NCBI GenBank assembly: GCA_002449395.1
Contig: DKDP01000045.1
Location: forward strand, 1-64,000
Length of the DNA stretch: 64,000 bases
Direction: 5' to 3'
Source: Ruminococcaceae bacterium UBA6845
GTDB lineage: Bacteria; Bacillota; Clostridia; Oscillospirales; Acutalibacteraceae
In this document: positions 41,535 to 50,131 of the stretch, piece by piece
How the letters are laid out: the number at the start of each line of letters is the position of its first letter
Position numbering within the stretch: the first letter of the stretch is position 1
Translations under genes and position numbers: made by a program
The notes under the pieces: model-generated
What the model was told of the DNA's origin: nothing
The model's database searches: none
Seen by the model: the letters and a program-made list of their open reading frames with translations, nothing else

Positions 41535-42416
41535 TCAGCTTATTTTATTTACAAGCAGGACGTAGCACGCTCTTATCGTTCTCGAGCCTGCAAGACCGTC
41601 AACCTCGATTTTGGCGGCTCGCTGTACCTGCTTTGTCGCCTCAAGAGTGCCGTCGCCGAAGATGTTGTTGTCGTCGACTCCCTGCGTAATAACCTTAGCC
41701 TTTTTCAAGGAGATCAAAAGCTGCTTGTAGGCGTAAACGCCCTCGTTAGCGTCTCCTTTTTTGAAGTATCCTCTTGTCATATCGTTGCCTCCGATGTTTT
41801 GTGATTCGATATTCGGTTCTTTCGGGTCAATCAGAGCCGGATAATCGACATATCCGTAATTGAGATCGGTATTGCCGTCGATTCCGTTAACCCTGCCCGA
41901 TGAAGTGTATTGCCATATGCCGTAGGGCTTTTTGTAGGTGTTCTTGTCATTGTACTGAGCAACCCACTTAGCCTTTTTGTCATACCATACATCTGTCAGC
42001 CTTGTGTTAAACCAGTTGGTATTGGCATAGATTCCTGCCCAGTAGCCGGCTTTTTCGATTCCCTCGATGAATGTCTTTGCCATTTTAAGAATCGTGCCGT
42101 TTGACTGACTGCCTGTCGTAGCCTCATCCTCAAGATCGTAATAAACAGGGTATCGGGGCTTCTTGCCCTTGAGCAGTTTAAGACAGTTGTCAAGCTCTCG
42201 CTTTGCCTCGTCAACCGATTCCGCATAGCTGAAATAATAAGCGCCCCAGGGGATGCCGACACGCTCACATTCTCTGACGTTTCGCTCAAAGTACGAATCA
42301 ACGCCGACGTCACCGTAGCCGCAGCGGATTATTGCAAACTTGATTCCCGATGCTTTTACCTTGTCCCAGTCGATTGTTTTCTGCCAAAAGGACACGTCAA
42401 CACCTTTAGTTGCCAT
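41535..42416 (-). CDS. GH25 lysozyme (endolysin) with peptidoglycan-binding domain
   Basis: A 293-residue protein. The GH25 muramidase domain (1-185) starts GVDVSFWQKTIDWDKV; YYDLEDE carries the catalytic acidic residues, and KWVAQYNDKN and GIWQYTSSG close the barrel. About 215-290 is a PG_binding_1-like domain (FGDGTLEATKQVQRAAKI, VDGLAGSRTI). There is no signal peptide: export relies on the holin, as for phage endolysins. Its start overlaps the holin gene by 11 nt and its AAGGAG lies within it. Confidence 0.93.
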   Translation of the reverse strand: MATKGVDVSFWQKTIDWDKVKASGIKFAIIRCGYGDVGVDSYFERNVRECERVGIPWGAYYFSYAESVDEAKRELDNCLKLLKGKKPRYPVYYDLEDEATTGSQSNGTILKMAKTFIEGIEKAGYWAGIYANTNWFNTRLTDVWYDKKAKWVAQYNDKNTYKKPYGIWQYTSSGRVNGIDGNTDLNYGYVDYPALIDPKEPNIESQNIGGNDMTRGYFKKGDANEGVYAYKQLLISLKKAKVITQGVDDNNIFGDGTLEATKQVQRAAKIEVDGLAGSRTIRACYVLLVNKIS

Positions 42417-42666
42417 TGCTTGAATCTCCTTTCATAATTTTGTCGGCTTTTTGTGCGTCAAGTGTGAAGCTGTTATTTTTCCACCACGACCAAACAGAGC
42501 CGATTACTGTCAGAATATAGGTTGCATATTCCTGCCAGCGGTCAACGTCTATTGCCTCACTGCTCTTGCCGAGAATGACACAGAGCTGGCTGATGAGCGC
42601 AAGAACCAGCACGATTGTCCTTGCCCATGTCTGTACGGAAACACCTTTAATATTTATATTTTTCAT
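42406..42666 (-). CDS. Phage holin (phi LC3-type)
   Basis: An 86-residue protein with two hydrophobic helices (about 13-33 and 46-64), ending in a charged tail, like Phage_holin_1/phi LC3 holins: VSVQTWARTIVLVLALISQL, then VIGSVWSWWKNNSFTLDAQ. It would form membrane lesions that release the GH25 endolysin. No capsid, tail or integrase genes are nearby, so it is a stand-alone lysis cassette. RBS AAAGGTGGG. Confidence 0.88.
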   Translation of the reverse strand: MKNINIKGVSVQTWARTIVLVLALISQLCVILGKSSEAIDVDRWQEYATYILTVIGSVWSWWKNNSFTLDAQKADKIMKGDSSNGN

Positions 42667-42771
42667 ATTATTATCCCACCTTTCTGTTTCGGTACGAATA
42701 TATTTTAGAGATCAAATATTTCGGAGATCATTTATCCGCCCTTTGACGGTCATTTCCGACAAAATTCTGCT

Positions 42772-42807
42772 TTTGCCGAATAGGTCGGCGTTATATAATA
42801 TGCCGAT
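42772..42807. promoter_or_regulatory. Clustered GCCGA/TCGGC inverted repeats
   Basis: Reading plus: GCCGA, ATAGG, TCGGC, GTTATATAATAT, GCCGA. Two overlapping inverted repeats bracket a TATAAT-like core between the holin and tetR genes. They could be an operator for either divergent gene. No regulator can be assigned. Confidence 0.35.
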
Positions 42808-42851
42808 ATAAGGAAATCTATGATAAAAAAATAAAATTTTTGCATTTATGC

Positions 42852-42906
42852 TTGACAAAAAAGAAAAGTGATATTAAAATGTAACAGTGTTATATAACAC
42901 TGTTAC
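42852..42906 (+). promoter_or_regulatory. tetR promoter with perfect 26-bp palindromic operator
   Basis: TTGACA (42852-42857), 17-nt spacer, TAAAAT (42875-42880). Immediately downstream at 42881-42906 lies a perfect palindrome of two 13-nt arms, GTAACAGTGTTAT and its complement. It covers the expected transcription start, so bound TetR would block its own promoter. Confidence 0.88.
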
Positions 42907-42920
42907 ACGGAGGTAATCTG

Positions 42921-43538
42921 ATGAGCTGTGAGGACGGATCAACCCTTGAAATGATAAAGAAAGCCGCAAAAGAGGAGTTCTGCGAAAAGGGCTTTAAATC
43001 TGCGTCGCTTAGAAATATTGTGAAAAAAGCGGGAGTTACGACAGGTGCGTTCTACGGCTACTATATCAGCAAAAGCGACCTTTTTAAGGCGCTCGTTGAC
43101 GAAGAATATAATTATATAATGAACTCTTACAGAAATGCTTTAAAGGCGTTTGAGGATCTTCCGAATGAAGAGAAGCCGTCCCAGATGGGACAGGCGGGTC
43201 GTGACTGTATGAAAGAGATGATGAGGTATTTCGATTCGCACAGGGATGCTTTTCATCTCATACTTCAATGCTCGGAGGGCACAAAATACGCTTTTATGGT
43301 TGATGAAATGGTCGAGCTCGAATTGGACGGAACTCACAAGTATTACGAGGTGCTGAAATCACTCGGCAATGAGGTTCCCGATATAGACACGAGGCTTGAA
43401 CATATCCTTGTTACAGGTATGATGAACGCTTACTTTGAAATGATGATACACGATATGCCGCTAAAGGATGCTGAGCATTATCTTGAAGAGCTTAACGATT
43501 TTTATACGGCAGGCTGGAAGAAAATTATGGGGCAGTAA
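42921..43538 (+). CDS. TetR/AcrR-family regulator
   Basis: A 205-residue regulator. The N-terminal HTH is typical: IKKAAKEEFCEKGFKSASLRNI, then KKAGVTTGAFYGYYISKSDLF. The C-terminal ligand domain (about 60-200) includes FHLILQCSEGTKYAFMVDEM. ATG at 42921 follows ACGGAGG. It heads the unit with two ABC transporter genes, and the palindrome before it suggests autorepression relieved by a ligand, perhaps the transported compound. Confidence 0.95.
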   Translation: MSCEDGSTLEMIKKAAKEEFCEKGFKSASLRNIVKKAGVTTGAFYGYYISKSDLFKALVDEEYNYIMNSYRNALKAFEDLPNEEKPSQMGQAGRDCMKEMMRYFDSHRDAFHLILQCSEGTKYAFMVDEMVELELDGTHKYYEVLKSLGNEVPDIDTRLEHILVTGMMNAYFEMMIHDMPLKDAEHYLEELNDFYTAGWKKIMGQ

Positions 43539-43560
43539 GGCTCCGTAATTTTTGTGCCGT

Positions 43561-43578
43561 AGTTAGCCTTAGCTAACT
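43561..43578. promoter_or_regulatory. DtxR-like palindromic box before the ABC transporter genes
   Basis: AGTTAGC, CTTA, GCTAACT: an 18-bp palindrome between tetR and the ABC genes. Its core TTAGCCTTAGCTAA recurs as TTAGCCTCAGCTAA at 56590. Similar TTAG..CTAA boxes bind DtxR/IdeR-type metal regulators in Gram-positives. Assignment is inference. Confidence 0.5.
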
Positions 43579-43641
43579 CAAATAACGAATAATTGAAGAG
43601 ATTTTTCTTCTTTATTAATATTCAATCAAGGAGGCATTTTC

Positions 43642-45411
43642 TTGAAAAAGCAATCAAATCTAAGTCGGCTTCTCGGCTATGCCGGCGGTCGCAGGATCCT
43701 GACATATCTTTCGTGGATCCTTTCGGCGGCAAGCGCTGTTATTGCGCTTTTGCCGTTCTGGTACATATGGCGGATTCTCAAAGAGGTTATTGAGGTTTCC
43801 CCGAACTACAAGGAGGCTGTTAATGTAACGCATTACGGCTGGATGGCGGTTCTTTTTGCGGTTTTATCGGTTGTTGTGTACGTCGGAGCGCTTATGTGTT
43901 CTCATCTTTCCGCATTCAGAATTGCGACTAATCTGAAATTGGAAATGACAGATCATATTGCAACTCTTCCGCTCGGAAAGATCGAGCAATTCGGCAGCGG
44001 CAAGCTCCGCAGAATTATTTCCGAAACCTCGGGTGCGGCGGAAACATACCTTGCACATCAGCTTCCCGACCAGGCGAGGGCGGTTGCGAGCGTTGTCGGA
44101 CTTCTTGCATTGCTTTTTGTTTTTGATTGGAGACTCGGACTTTTGAGTCTTGTGCCCGTTGCACTCGGATTTGTGTGTATGCAGGGAATGACGGGAAAAT
44201 CAATGCAGCAGAAGATGACGGAATATCAGAATGCTCTTTCGGATATGTCGAATGAGGCTGTTGAATATGTCCGTGGTATTCCGGTTGTTAAAACATTCGG
44301 ACAGACCGTCTTTTCGTTTAAGAAATTCAAGGCGACAATTGATAACTACGAGAAATGGACGGTTGCCTATACCAAGCAGCTGCGCGGACCGATGACTGCG
44401 TATACGCTTGCGATTAACAGTGTGTTTGTTTTTCTTATCCTCGGCGGATATTGGTTCTCAAAGGGCGAGGTCACGGGCACATTGCTTCTTGACATACTTT
44501 TCTATATCATTATAACTCCGGTTATTTCTTTGACATTGACAAAGCTGATGCATATGAGCGAAAACAAGATGCTTGTTCAGGATGCGATCACACGAATCGA
44601 CAGCGTTCTTAATGAGCCGTCACTCAGCGAAGCTGCAAAGGCACAGCATCCGAAGGACAATTCGGTTGAATTTAAAAATATTACATTCAGCTACGACGGA
44701 ACAAAGAACGCCCTTTCCGATATTTCACTCAAAATCGGAGCAGGTCAGACAGTTGCATTTGTCGGACCGTCGGGCGGCGGAAAATCAACGCTTGCAAGTA
44801 TTGCGGCACGTTTCTTCGATCCGCAAAGCGGCAGTGTCCTGATCGGCGGAGTTGACGTTAAGAATATTGCGAAAGAGGAACTGATGAATACAGTTTCGTT
44901 TGTGTTCCAGAACAGCAAGCTCATCAAGGCATCTATACTCGACAACGTAAGACTCGGTAAGCCGAATGCAACCGAGGCAGAGGTTATGTCGGCGCTTCGT
45001 TCGGCGCAGTGTATGGATATAATTGATAAATTCCCTCAGGGAGTTAACACCGTAATAGGCACAAAGGGCGTGTATCTTTCGGGCGGCGAGGCTCAGAGAA
45101 TTGCCGTTGCGAGAGCTATGCTCAAGGATGCACCGATAATCATCCTCGATGAGGCGACGGCGTTTGCCGATCCCGATAACGAGACCAAGGTGCAGGCGGC
45201 GTTCAATGCTCTTGCAAAGGGCAGAACGGTTATTATGATAGCGCACCGCTTGTCCACGGTAACAAATGCCGACCGCATATTCGTACTGCGTGACGGTCAG
45301 ATCGAGGAAAGCGGCACATTTGACGAGTTGAGCACCTCGGACGGATTGTTCGGTAAGATGTGGGCGGATTACAGACAGTCCGTTCAGTGGAAAGTCAGTA
45401 AGGAGGCGTAA
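43642..45411 (+). CDS. ABC transporter, permease-ATPase fusion, subunit 1
   Basis: A 589-residue type IV ABC half transporter: six membrane helices (about 15-310), then an ATPase domain. Walker A GPSGGGKSTLAS, signature LSGGEAQRIAVARA, Walker B IIILDEATAFADPDNE, switch His in MIAHRLSTV. ATAFADPDNE departs from the usual ATASLD D-loop and resembles the YbtPQ/IrtAB siderophore-importer branch, so import of an iron chelate is possible despite the exporter fold. TTG start at 43642, 7 nt after AAGGAGG. It pairs with the next gene, 3 nt away. Confidence 0.9.
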   Translation: MKKQSNLSRLLGYAGGRRILTYLSWILSAASAVIALLPFWYIWRILKEVIEVSPNYKEAVNVTHYGWMAVLFAVLSVVVYVGALMCSHLSAFRIATNLKLEMTDHIATLPLGKIEQFGSGKLRRIISETSGAAETYLAHQLPDQARAVASVVGLLALLFVFDWRLGLLSLVPVALGFVCMQGMTGKSMQQKMTEYQNALSDMSNEAVEYVRGIPVVKTFGQTVFSFKKFKATIDNYEKWTVAYTKQLRGPMTAYTLAINSVFVFLILGGYWFSKGEVTGTLLLDILFYIIITPVISLTLTKLMHMSENKMLVQDAITRIDSVLNEPSLSEAAKAQHPKDNSVEFKNITFSYDGTKNALSDISLKIGAGQTVAFVGPSGGGKSTLASIAARFFDPQSGSVLIGGVDVKNIAKEELMNTVSFVFQNSKLIKASILDNVRLGKPNATEAEVMSALRSAQCMDIIDKFPQGVNTVIGTKGVYLSGGEAQRIAVARAMLKDAPIIILDEATAFADPDNETKVQAAFNALAKGRTVIMIAHRLSTVTNADRIFVLRDGQIEESGTFDELSTSDGLFGKMWADYRQSVQWKVSKEA

Positions 45412-45414
45412 GAA

Positions 45415-47148
45415 ATGATCGAAAAATTACAAAGACGTTTTGCTCTTTCGAGAAAGGGCGCAATGGATGTTATAAAGGGCAGTCTGTTCAGCGCTTTGCA
45501 GAATATTTCTTTTATGCTGCCGGTCGGACTTCTTTATAATTTTGTCAAGGATATGGTTGATCACAACCTCACAACGGCGAGAATCCCGTTCTATGCAATC
45601 GGATGTGTTGCTTGTGCCGTGTTCATTGTCCTGTGCACAAGACTTCAGTATGACAGCACATTTCTTGCAACCTATGTCGAAACGGGCGTAAGAAGAATTT
45701 CCTTGGCTGAAAAGCTCAGAAAAATTCCGCTCTCTTTCTTCGGTAAAAAGGATCTTGCCGACCTGACATCGGCGATAATGAACGACTGCGCCGTTCTTGA
45801 AACAAGTCAGTCGCACGCCGTTTGCCCGCTTATCGGTGCAATTATTTCGACAACGATTATCGCTGTGTCACTGCTTTTCTTTGACTGGCGTATGGCATTG
45901 GCGGCAATTTGGGTTCTGCCCGTTGCGTTTGCAATAATTGCCTTTGCGTCGGGAGTACAGAAAAAACTTTCCGCAAAGTCGATGAGCGCAAAGGTTGCCT
46001 GTGAGGACGGAATCCAGGAGTGTATGGAGACAATGCATGACCTGCGGGCAAACAATGCCGAGAAAAAATATCTCGGCGGACTTGAGAAAAAGATCAGGGC
46101 TGTTGAAAGCAGACTGATTAAAGCGGAGCTCGGAACTGCGGTCTTTGTTGTTTCGGCAGGTCTTGTGCTCAGGCTCGGTATCGCAACGACGGCTCTCGTC
46201 GGCGGATATCTTCTCACAAAGGGAGAAACCGATCTTCTTACATTCTTTATGTTCCTTTTGGTTGCATCACGTCTTTATGATCCTCTTGAGGGTACATTGC
46301 AGAATCTTGCCGCAATTATTGCAACAAACAGCAATATCGAAAGAATGAATGAAATTCTCGATTATCCGATCCAGGAGGGTACGGAAGAGCTTACAAATAA
46401 GGGCTTTGACATTGATTTCAACCACGTCGGATTCTCATATACCGACGGCGAAAAGGTGTTGCAGGATGTTTCGTTTACCGCAAAGCAGGGCGAGGTAACC
46501 GCACTCGTCGGACCGTCGGGCGGCGGAAAAACGACTGTATCACGCCTTGCCGCACGCTTCTGGGATATCAACAAGGGTAAGATCACTGTCGGCGGAATGG
46601 ACGTTTCAAAGATTGATCCCGAGGCGCTGATGTCGCTTTATTCAATTGTTTTCCAGGATGTTACTCTCTTTGATAACACGGTTATGGAGAATATCCGAAT
46701 CGGTAAAAAGGACGCCACGGACGAAGAGGTTATTGCGGCGGCAAAGCTGGCAAATGTTGACGAGTTCGTCGAAAAGCTCCCCGATAAGTGGGATTCCAAT
46801 ATCGGTGAAAACGGCTGCGAGCTTTCGGGCGGCGAACGTCAGAGAATTTCAATTGCCCGTGCTTTCCTCAAGGACGCTCCCGTTATTTTGCTTGACGAGG
46901 CAACGGCGAGCCTTGACGTTGAGAACGAGACGGCGATTCAGACCGCTATTTCAAGACTGATAAAGAACAAAACGGTTATGATTATCGCTCACAGAATGAG
47001 GACGGTTTCGGGTGCCGACAAGATTGTCGTGCTCAAGGACGGCGTTGTTGCCGAGCAGGGTACACCGGCAGAGCTTGTTGAGAAAAAAGGATTTTTCTCT
47101 CATATGGTTGAGCTTCAGACGGAAAGTCAGAACTGGTCGCTTGCTTAA
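45415..47148 (+). CDS. ABC transporter, permease-ATPase fusion, subunit 2
   Basis: A 577-residue partner half transporter with six N-terminal helices and a C-terminal ATPase: Walker A GPSGGGKTTVSR, signature LSGGERQRISIARA, Walker B VILLDEATASLDVENE, switch His in IIAHRMRTV. It forms a heterodimer with the upstream subunit. Co-location with TetR and the TTAGC box fits either drug export or metal-siderophore transport; the sequence alone does not decide. It is followed by a terminator. Confidence 0.92.
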   Translation: MIEKLQRRFALSRKGAMDVIKGSLFSALQNISFMLPVGLLYNFVKDMVDHNLTTARIPFYAIGCVACAVFIVLCTRLQYDSTFLATYVETGVRRISLAEKLRKIPLSFFGKKDLADLTSAIMNDCAVLETSQSHAVCPLIGAIISTTIIAVSLLFFDWRMALAAIWVLPVAFAIIAFASGVQKKLSAKSMSAKVACEDGIQECMETMHDLRANNAEKKYLGGLEKKIRAVESRLIKAELGTAVFVVSAGLVLRLGIATTALVGGYLLTKGETDLLTFFMFLLVASRLYDPLEGTLQNLAAIIATNSNIERMNEILDYPIQEGTEELTNKGFDIDFNHVGFSYTDGEKVLQDVSFTAKQGEVTALVGPSGGGKTTVSRLAARFWDINKGKITVGGMDVSKIDPEALMSLYSIVFQDVTLFDNTVMENIRIGKKDATDEEVIAAAKLANVDEFVEKLPDKWDSNIGENGCELSGGERQRISIARAFLKDAPVILLDEATASLDVENETAIQTAISRLIKNKTVMIIAHRMRTVSGADKIVVLKDGVVAEQGTPAELVEKKGFFSHMVELQTESQNWSLA

Positions 47149-47153
47149 AATCC

Positions 47154-47188
47154 AAGGGGACTGCACTGAATGCTGCGGTCCCTTTTTC
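47154..47188 (+). terminator. Terminator of the tetR-ABC operon
   Basis: AGGGGAC, inner GCACTGAATGC, GTCCCTTTTT. Confidence 0.75.
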
Positions 47189-47190
47189 TG

Positions 47191-47219
47191 TTGCAGAATG
47201 TCGTTTGATATGTTATACT
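47191..47219 (+). promoter_or_regulatory. Promoter of the epimerase gene
   Basis: TTGCAG (47191-47196), 17-nt spacer, TATACT (47214-47219). Confidence 0.6.
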
Positions 47220-47247
47220 TTAATAAATCAAGAAAAGGGGCGACAGT

Positions 47248-48033
47248 ATGCGTTACGGAATGTGTATGGGTATCGACAGTCCGCAGAATGTGAAAATCGC
47301 CAAGGATGCGGGCTTTGACTATATGGAATGCGGTTTCAGTATGCTTTCAAGGGCGGACGATGAAGTTTATACAAAATTCAAAACGGCACTCGAGGAAAGC
47401 GGTATCAGATGTGAGGCGGCGAACTGTTTTCTGCCCGCCGATCTGCCTGTTATCGGTCACGACTACGGCAGTGAAAAATATGTCGGTTACATAGAGAACG
47501 GAATGAAACGCGGAAAAGAACTCGGAATGAAATGCGTTGTGTTCGGTTCAAGCGCCGCAAGAAATGTTCCCGACGGCGTAAGCTATGCCGAGGGATTTCG
47601 TCAGCTCGGAGATTTCCTCGGAAGAGTAGTTTCCCCGATCGCCGAGAAATACGGTATGACCGTTGTCATTGAACCGCTTAGAAAAAATGAGACAAATATT
47701 ATAAATACCGTAAAAGAGGGCACGATGCTTGCCGTTCTTTCCGGTAAGGACAACATAGCCTGCCTTGCCGATCTTTATCATATGGTCAGCGACGATAACG
47801 ATGATATCCGTCAGCTGAGGGGATCAATCCGCCACGCTCATTTTTCAAATCCTTATTCAAAAAACAACTTGAAAAGGGAATTTCCGAAGAGCTTTGACGA
47901 ATATGATTACAGATCGTTCATTGACGCACTTGAGTATGCGGGCTGCGAACGCTGTTCGGTTGAGGCGAGATGCCTTGATTATCCGACAGAGGCAGTCGAG
48001 TCGGGAAACTTTATAAAGCTGCTCAGAAAATAA
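47248..48033 (+). CDS. Xylose-isomerase-like sugar phosphate isomerase/epimerase
   Basis: A 261-residue AP_endonuc_2/xylose isomerase-like TIM barrel. Seen: MCMGIDSPQNVKIAKDAGFDYMECG, GMTVVIEPLRKNETNIINTV with the metal-binding Glu, CLADLYHMVSDDND with Asp and His ligands, IRHAHFSN and the last Glu in CSVEAR. This fold covers sugar epimerases, inosose dehydratases and endonuclease IV; absence of DNA-binding loops and the short length favour a sugar enzyme. Monocistronic, RBS AGGGG. Confidence 0.82.
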   Translation: MRYGMCMGIDSPQNVKIAKDAGFDYMECGFSMLSRADDEVYTKFKTALEESGIRCEAANCFLPADLPVIGHDYGSEKYVGYIENGMKRGKELGMKCVVFGSSAARNVPDGVSYAEGFRQLGDFLGRVVSPIAEKYGMTVVIEPLRKNETNIINTVKEGTMLAVLSGKDNIACLADLYHMVSDDNDDIRQLRGSIRHAHFSNPYSKNNLKREFPKSFDEYDYRSFIDALEYAGCERCSVEARCLDYPTEAVESGNFIKLLRK

Positions 48034-48062
48034 AATAATACGTATGACACGATTCGATGTAA

Positions 48063-48102
48063 CAAAAAAGACGAGGTGTGAAAATTCACATCTCGTCCTT
48101 TT
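48063..48102. terminator. Bidirectional terminator
   Basis: GACGAGGTGTGAA, AA, TTCACATCTCGTC with flanking A and T runs. It ends both the epimerase transcript and the long minus-strand operon. Confidence 0.92.
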
Positions 48103-48109
48103 ATGTCTA

Positions 48110-49018
48110 TCAGAATTTCGTGATTATTCCGACCGAATACTGGAGTATTTTAAGTGCGTCAACAGAATTGACAACCTTGTCCTTGTTGACATCTGCGAGC
48201 GTTTTCTGCTCGGCAGTGAGCGTTTTGCTTCCGACAGATGACTGGAGAGCAAGGAGCGCGTCGGTCGAATTGATCTTGCCGTCCTTGTTGACATCGCCGA
48301 GTTTTGCGCTTGAGGCAACCTGGAAATTAAGAACCGCCTTTGAACAGTCAAACGTCTGATTGTCCGCATAAACCATCATTTCTTTGCTGTTGATTTCCTC
48401 TGTTTTATAGATCGCACAGAAGAAGTAGCCTGTCTTATAGTTCTTATCTCTCCTCGATTCGACAGGGAGAATTATCTGTCCCGTTGATCCGGGCTGTGCT
48501 GATTTTGAAACGTCGAATGTGATCGTGATAAGCTCCTCGTTTATACTTCCTACCGTTGTTGACGTCATCATAACGTTCGGCGTCATTGTAACTCGGAGGA
48601 AATGATGATTTTTCTTAAATTCGGCGAGCTTATCGGCGCTGTAATTCGGCCAGCCCTGATTCAGATTGTCGGGGTGCGCGTCGTTCCAGTCCGTGTAGGT
48701 TGACCAAGTTTTTCCGCAAACGCCGTAGAGCTTTCCGTTCTTGTTAAATTCGCCGTTGCGTGAGCCGGTGAACATATTTGAATTATAAAAGATCTGCAAA
48801 CAGGTGGGTCCGATATAATAGTTGTTCGCAAGACGGAGGGTAACCTTGACTGCGTCACCGGGTTTAACGGTTATTGTGTTGTTGGAATTGTAAGATGTTC
48901 CGTTAACATTTGCGGTCATAGTCCACGTCGCCTTATAGGTCGGTGCCGCATCGGCAAATACAAAACAGCACGACACTATCATAACGACCGACAGCACGAT
49001 ACATAAAATCTTTTTCAT
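48110..49018 (-). CDS. Secreted dockerin-containing protein
   Basis: A 302-residue exported protein. ATG at 49018 follows AAAGGA; a signal peptide (MKKILCIVLSVVMIVSC) ends near ADAAP. About 28-230 is a beta-sandwich with the cohesin-like run TITVKPGDAVKVTLRLANN and later VGSINEELITITFDVS. The C-terminus (about 238-302) is a type I dockerin with two EF-hand-like repeats, GDVNKDGKINSTDALLALQ and ADVNKDKVVNSVDALKILQ. Dockerins bind cohesins on scaffoldins, so it could be a small adaptor scaffoldin or a surface ligand. It is the last gene of an operon that encodes two sortases, which fits anchoring at the wall. No sortase signal is visible in it. Confidence 0.88.
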   Translation of the reverse strand: MKKILCIVLSVVMIVSCCFVFADAAPTYKATWTMTANVNGTSYNSNNTITVKPGDAVKVTLRLANNYYIGPTCLQIFYNSNMFTGSRNGEFNKNGKLYGVCGKTWSTYTDWNDAHPDNLNQGWPNYSADKLAEFKKNHHFLRVTMTPNVMMTSTTVGSINEELITITFDVSKSAQPGSTGQIILPVESRRDKNYKTGYFFCAIYKTEEINSKEMMVYADNQTFDCSKAVLNFQVASSAKLGDVNKDGKINSTDALLALQSSVGSKTLTAEQKTLADVNKDKVVNSVDALKILQYSVGIITKF

Positions 49019-49031
49019 TATAACCATCCTT

Positions 49032-50111
49032 TCATCGCATTACAAGTGCAATAACGAAACCGGCAATTGATGCGGCGAGAACAGCCGCTGATGCAACGAT
49101 TCCGAGAATGCCTTTGAGATTGTTGTCCGCCTGCTTTTCTGCGGCGGATTCCTCTTCGGTGTTACCGATTTTTTCGTAATCATAAAGAAGAGTGAGCAGC
49201 TTATCGGTACATACCTTTGAAAGTTCCTTTGCGCTTTCTCCGTCTTCGACGGATACAATGCAGGTTTTTGTTCCTGTCTCATTTGCAATTGCAATGCAAA
49301 CGCAGAGTGCGTCGCTTCCGTCGGGAACATAGGGGTCGGATATGTATGCGCCGAGGTCGGTGTGATTATTCTCACGGACATTTCTTGCGGCGCTGACGGC
49401 AAGAGCTTTAATGTCGCCGTCGCTCGGAAGCTCGTAATTCATATCAATTACAAATGCCGAGGAATCTTTTTTTGTGAGGAAAGATGTCAGATAATCTGCG
49501 GCGTCATTGCCGACAAGGGCAACCTTAACCGAATCGTCCGTGAGCTTTTTAACCGTGCGTGCGAGCAGGGTACGGTGGCGGTTTTTGAGGGCTGTTGCGG
49601 CAACATACGGTTCGCTGAGCTCGGCAAAATAATCGTAAAGTGAGCCTAAAACGATCTCCTGAGCCTTAGCGGCCTCAACGGGCATATATATTATGTGCTG
49701 ACCGCCCGATGTGAGAGCAAAGCCGCAGTTTATGTAATCGTCGGTCGGCAGAATTGTTGCCGACTCGGGATAGCTGATGTTGGCATTGTATACATTTTCC
49801 TTGATTTTCTTGGAATCAAGCCTGTTTTTGAGTGCCGATGCAACCTCGCCGTTTGCCACCGGTTTCATATCAAGTGCGGCGCAGAGCAGTTTTTTTGTGG
49901 TGTTATACATTGTCGACTGAACTGCAACGAGAACAATATCGGCTGCAAGCAGGCTCTGCGAAATAGCAACAAGCATCCTCTTTTGCGATGTAAATTCAGA
50001 GAATCCGTTACATTCGGGGAAGAAATCCTTAACACATTGAAGAATGTGCTTCTGACCGTCCTCCGCCTCTGCGGAAGCCTGATTGCAAAGTGAAAAAAGT
50101 TTTATATCCAT
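49032..50111 (-). CDS. Unknown protein with C-terminal membrane helix
   Basis: A 359-residue protein I do not recognise. The bulk (1-325) looks like a soluble alpha/beta cytoplasmic domain: LLAADIVLVAVQSTMYNTTK, STILP-like TDDYINCGFALTSGG, and KVALVGNDAADYLTSFLTKK. After an acidic stretch (EEESAAEKQADNN) comes one hydrophobic helix, GILGIVASAAVLAASIAGFV, ending at once in ALVMR. This is a tail-anchored layout, with the large domain probably inside. No LPXTG/NPXTN motif is seen. It lies between the second sortase and the dockerin gene, so a role in surface assembly or its control is possible. Confidence 0.7.
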   Translation of the reverse strand: MDIKLFSLCNQASAEAEDGQKHILQCVKDFFPECNGFSEFTSQKRMLVAISQSLLAADIVLVAVQSTMYNTTKKLLCAALDMKPVANGEVASALKNRLDSKKIKENVYNANISYPESATILPTDDYINCGFALTSGGQHIIYMPVEAAKAQEIVLGSLYDYFAELSEPYVAATALKNRHRTLLARTVKKLTDDSVKVALVGNDAADYLTSFLTKKDSSAFVIDMNYELPSDGDIKALAVSAARNVRENNHTDLGAYISDPYVPDGSDALCVCIAIANETGTKTCIVSVEDGESAKELSKVCTDKLLTLLYDYEKIGNTEEESAAEKQADNNLKGILGIVASAAVLAASIAGFVIALVMR

Positions 50112-50131
50112 TGTTTTGCACCTCTGAAAAA

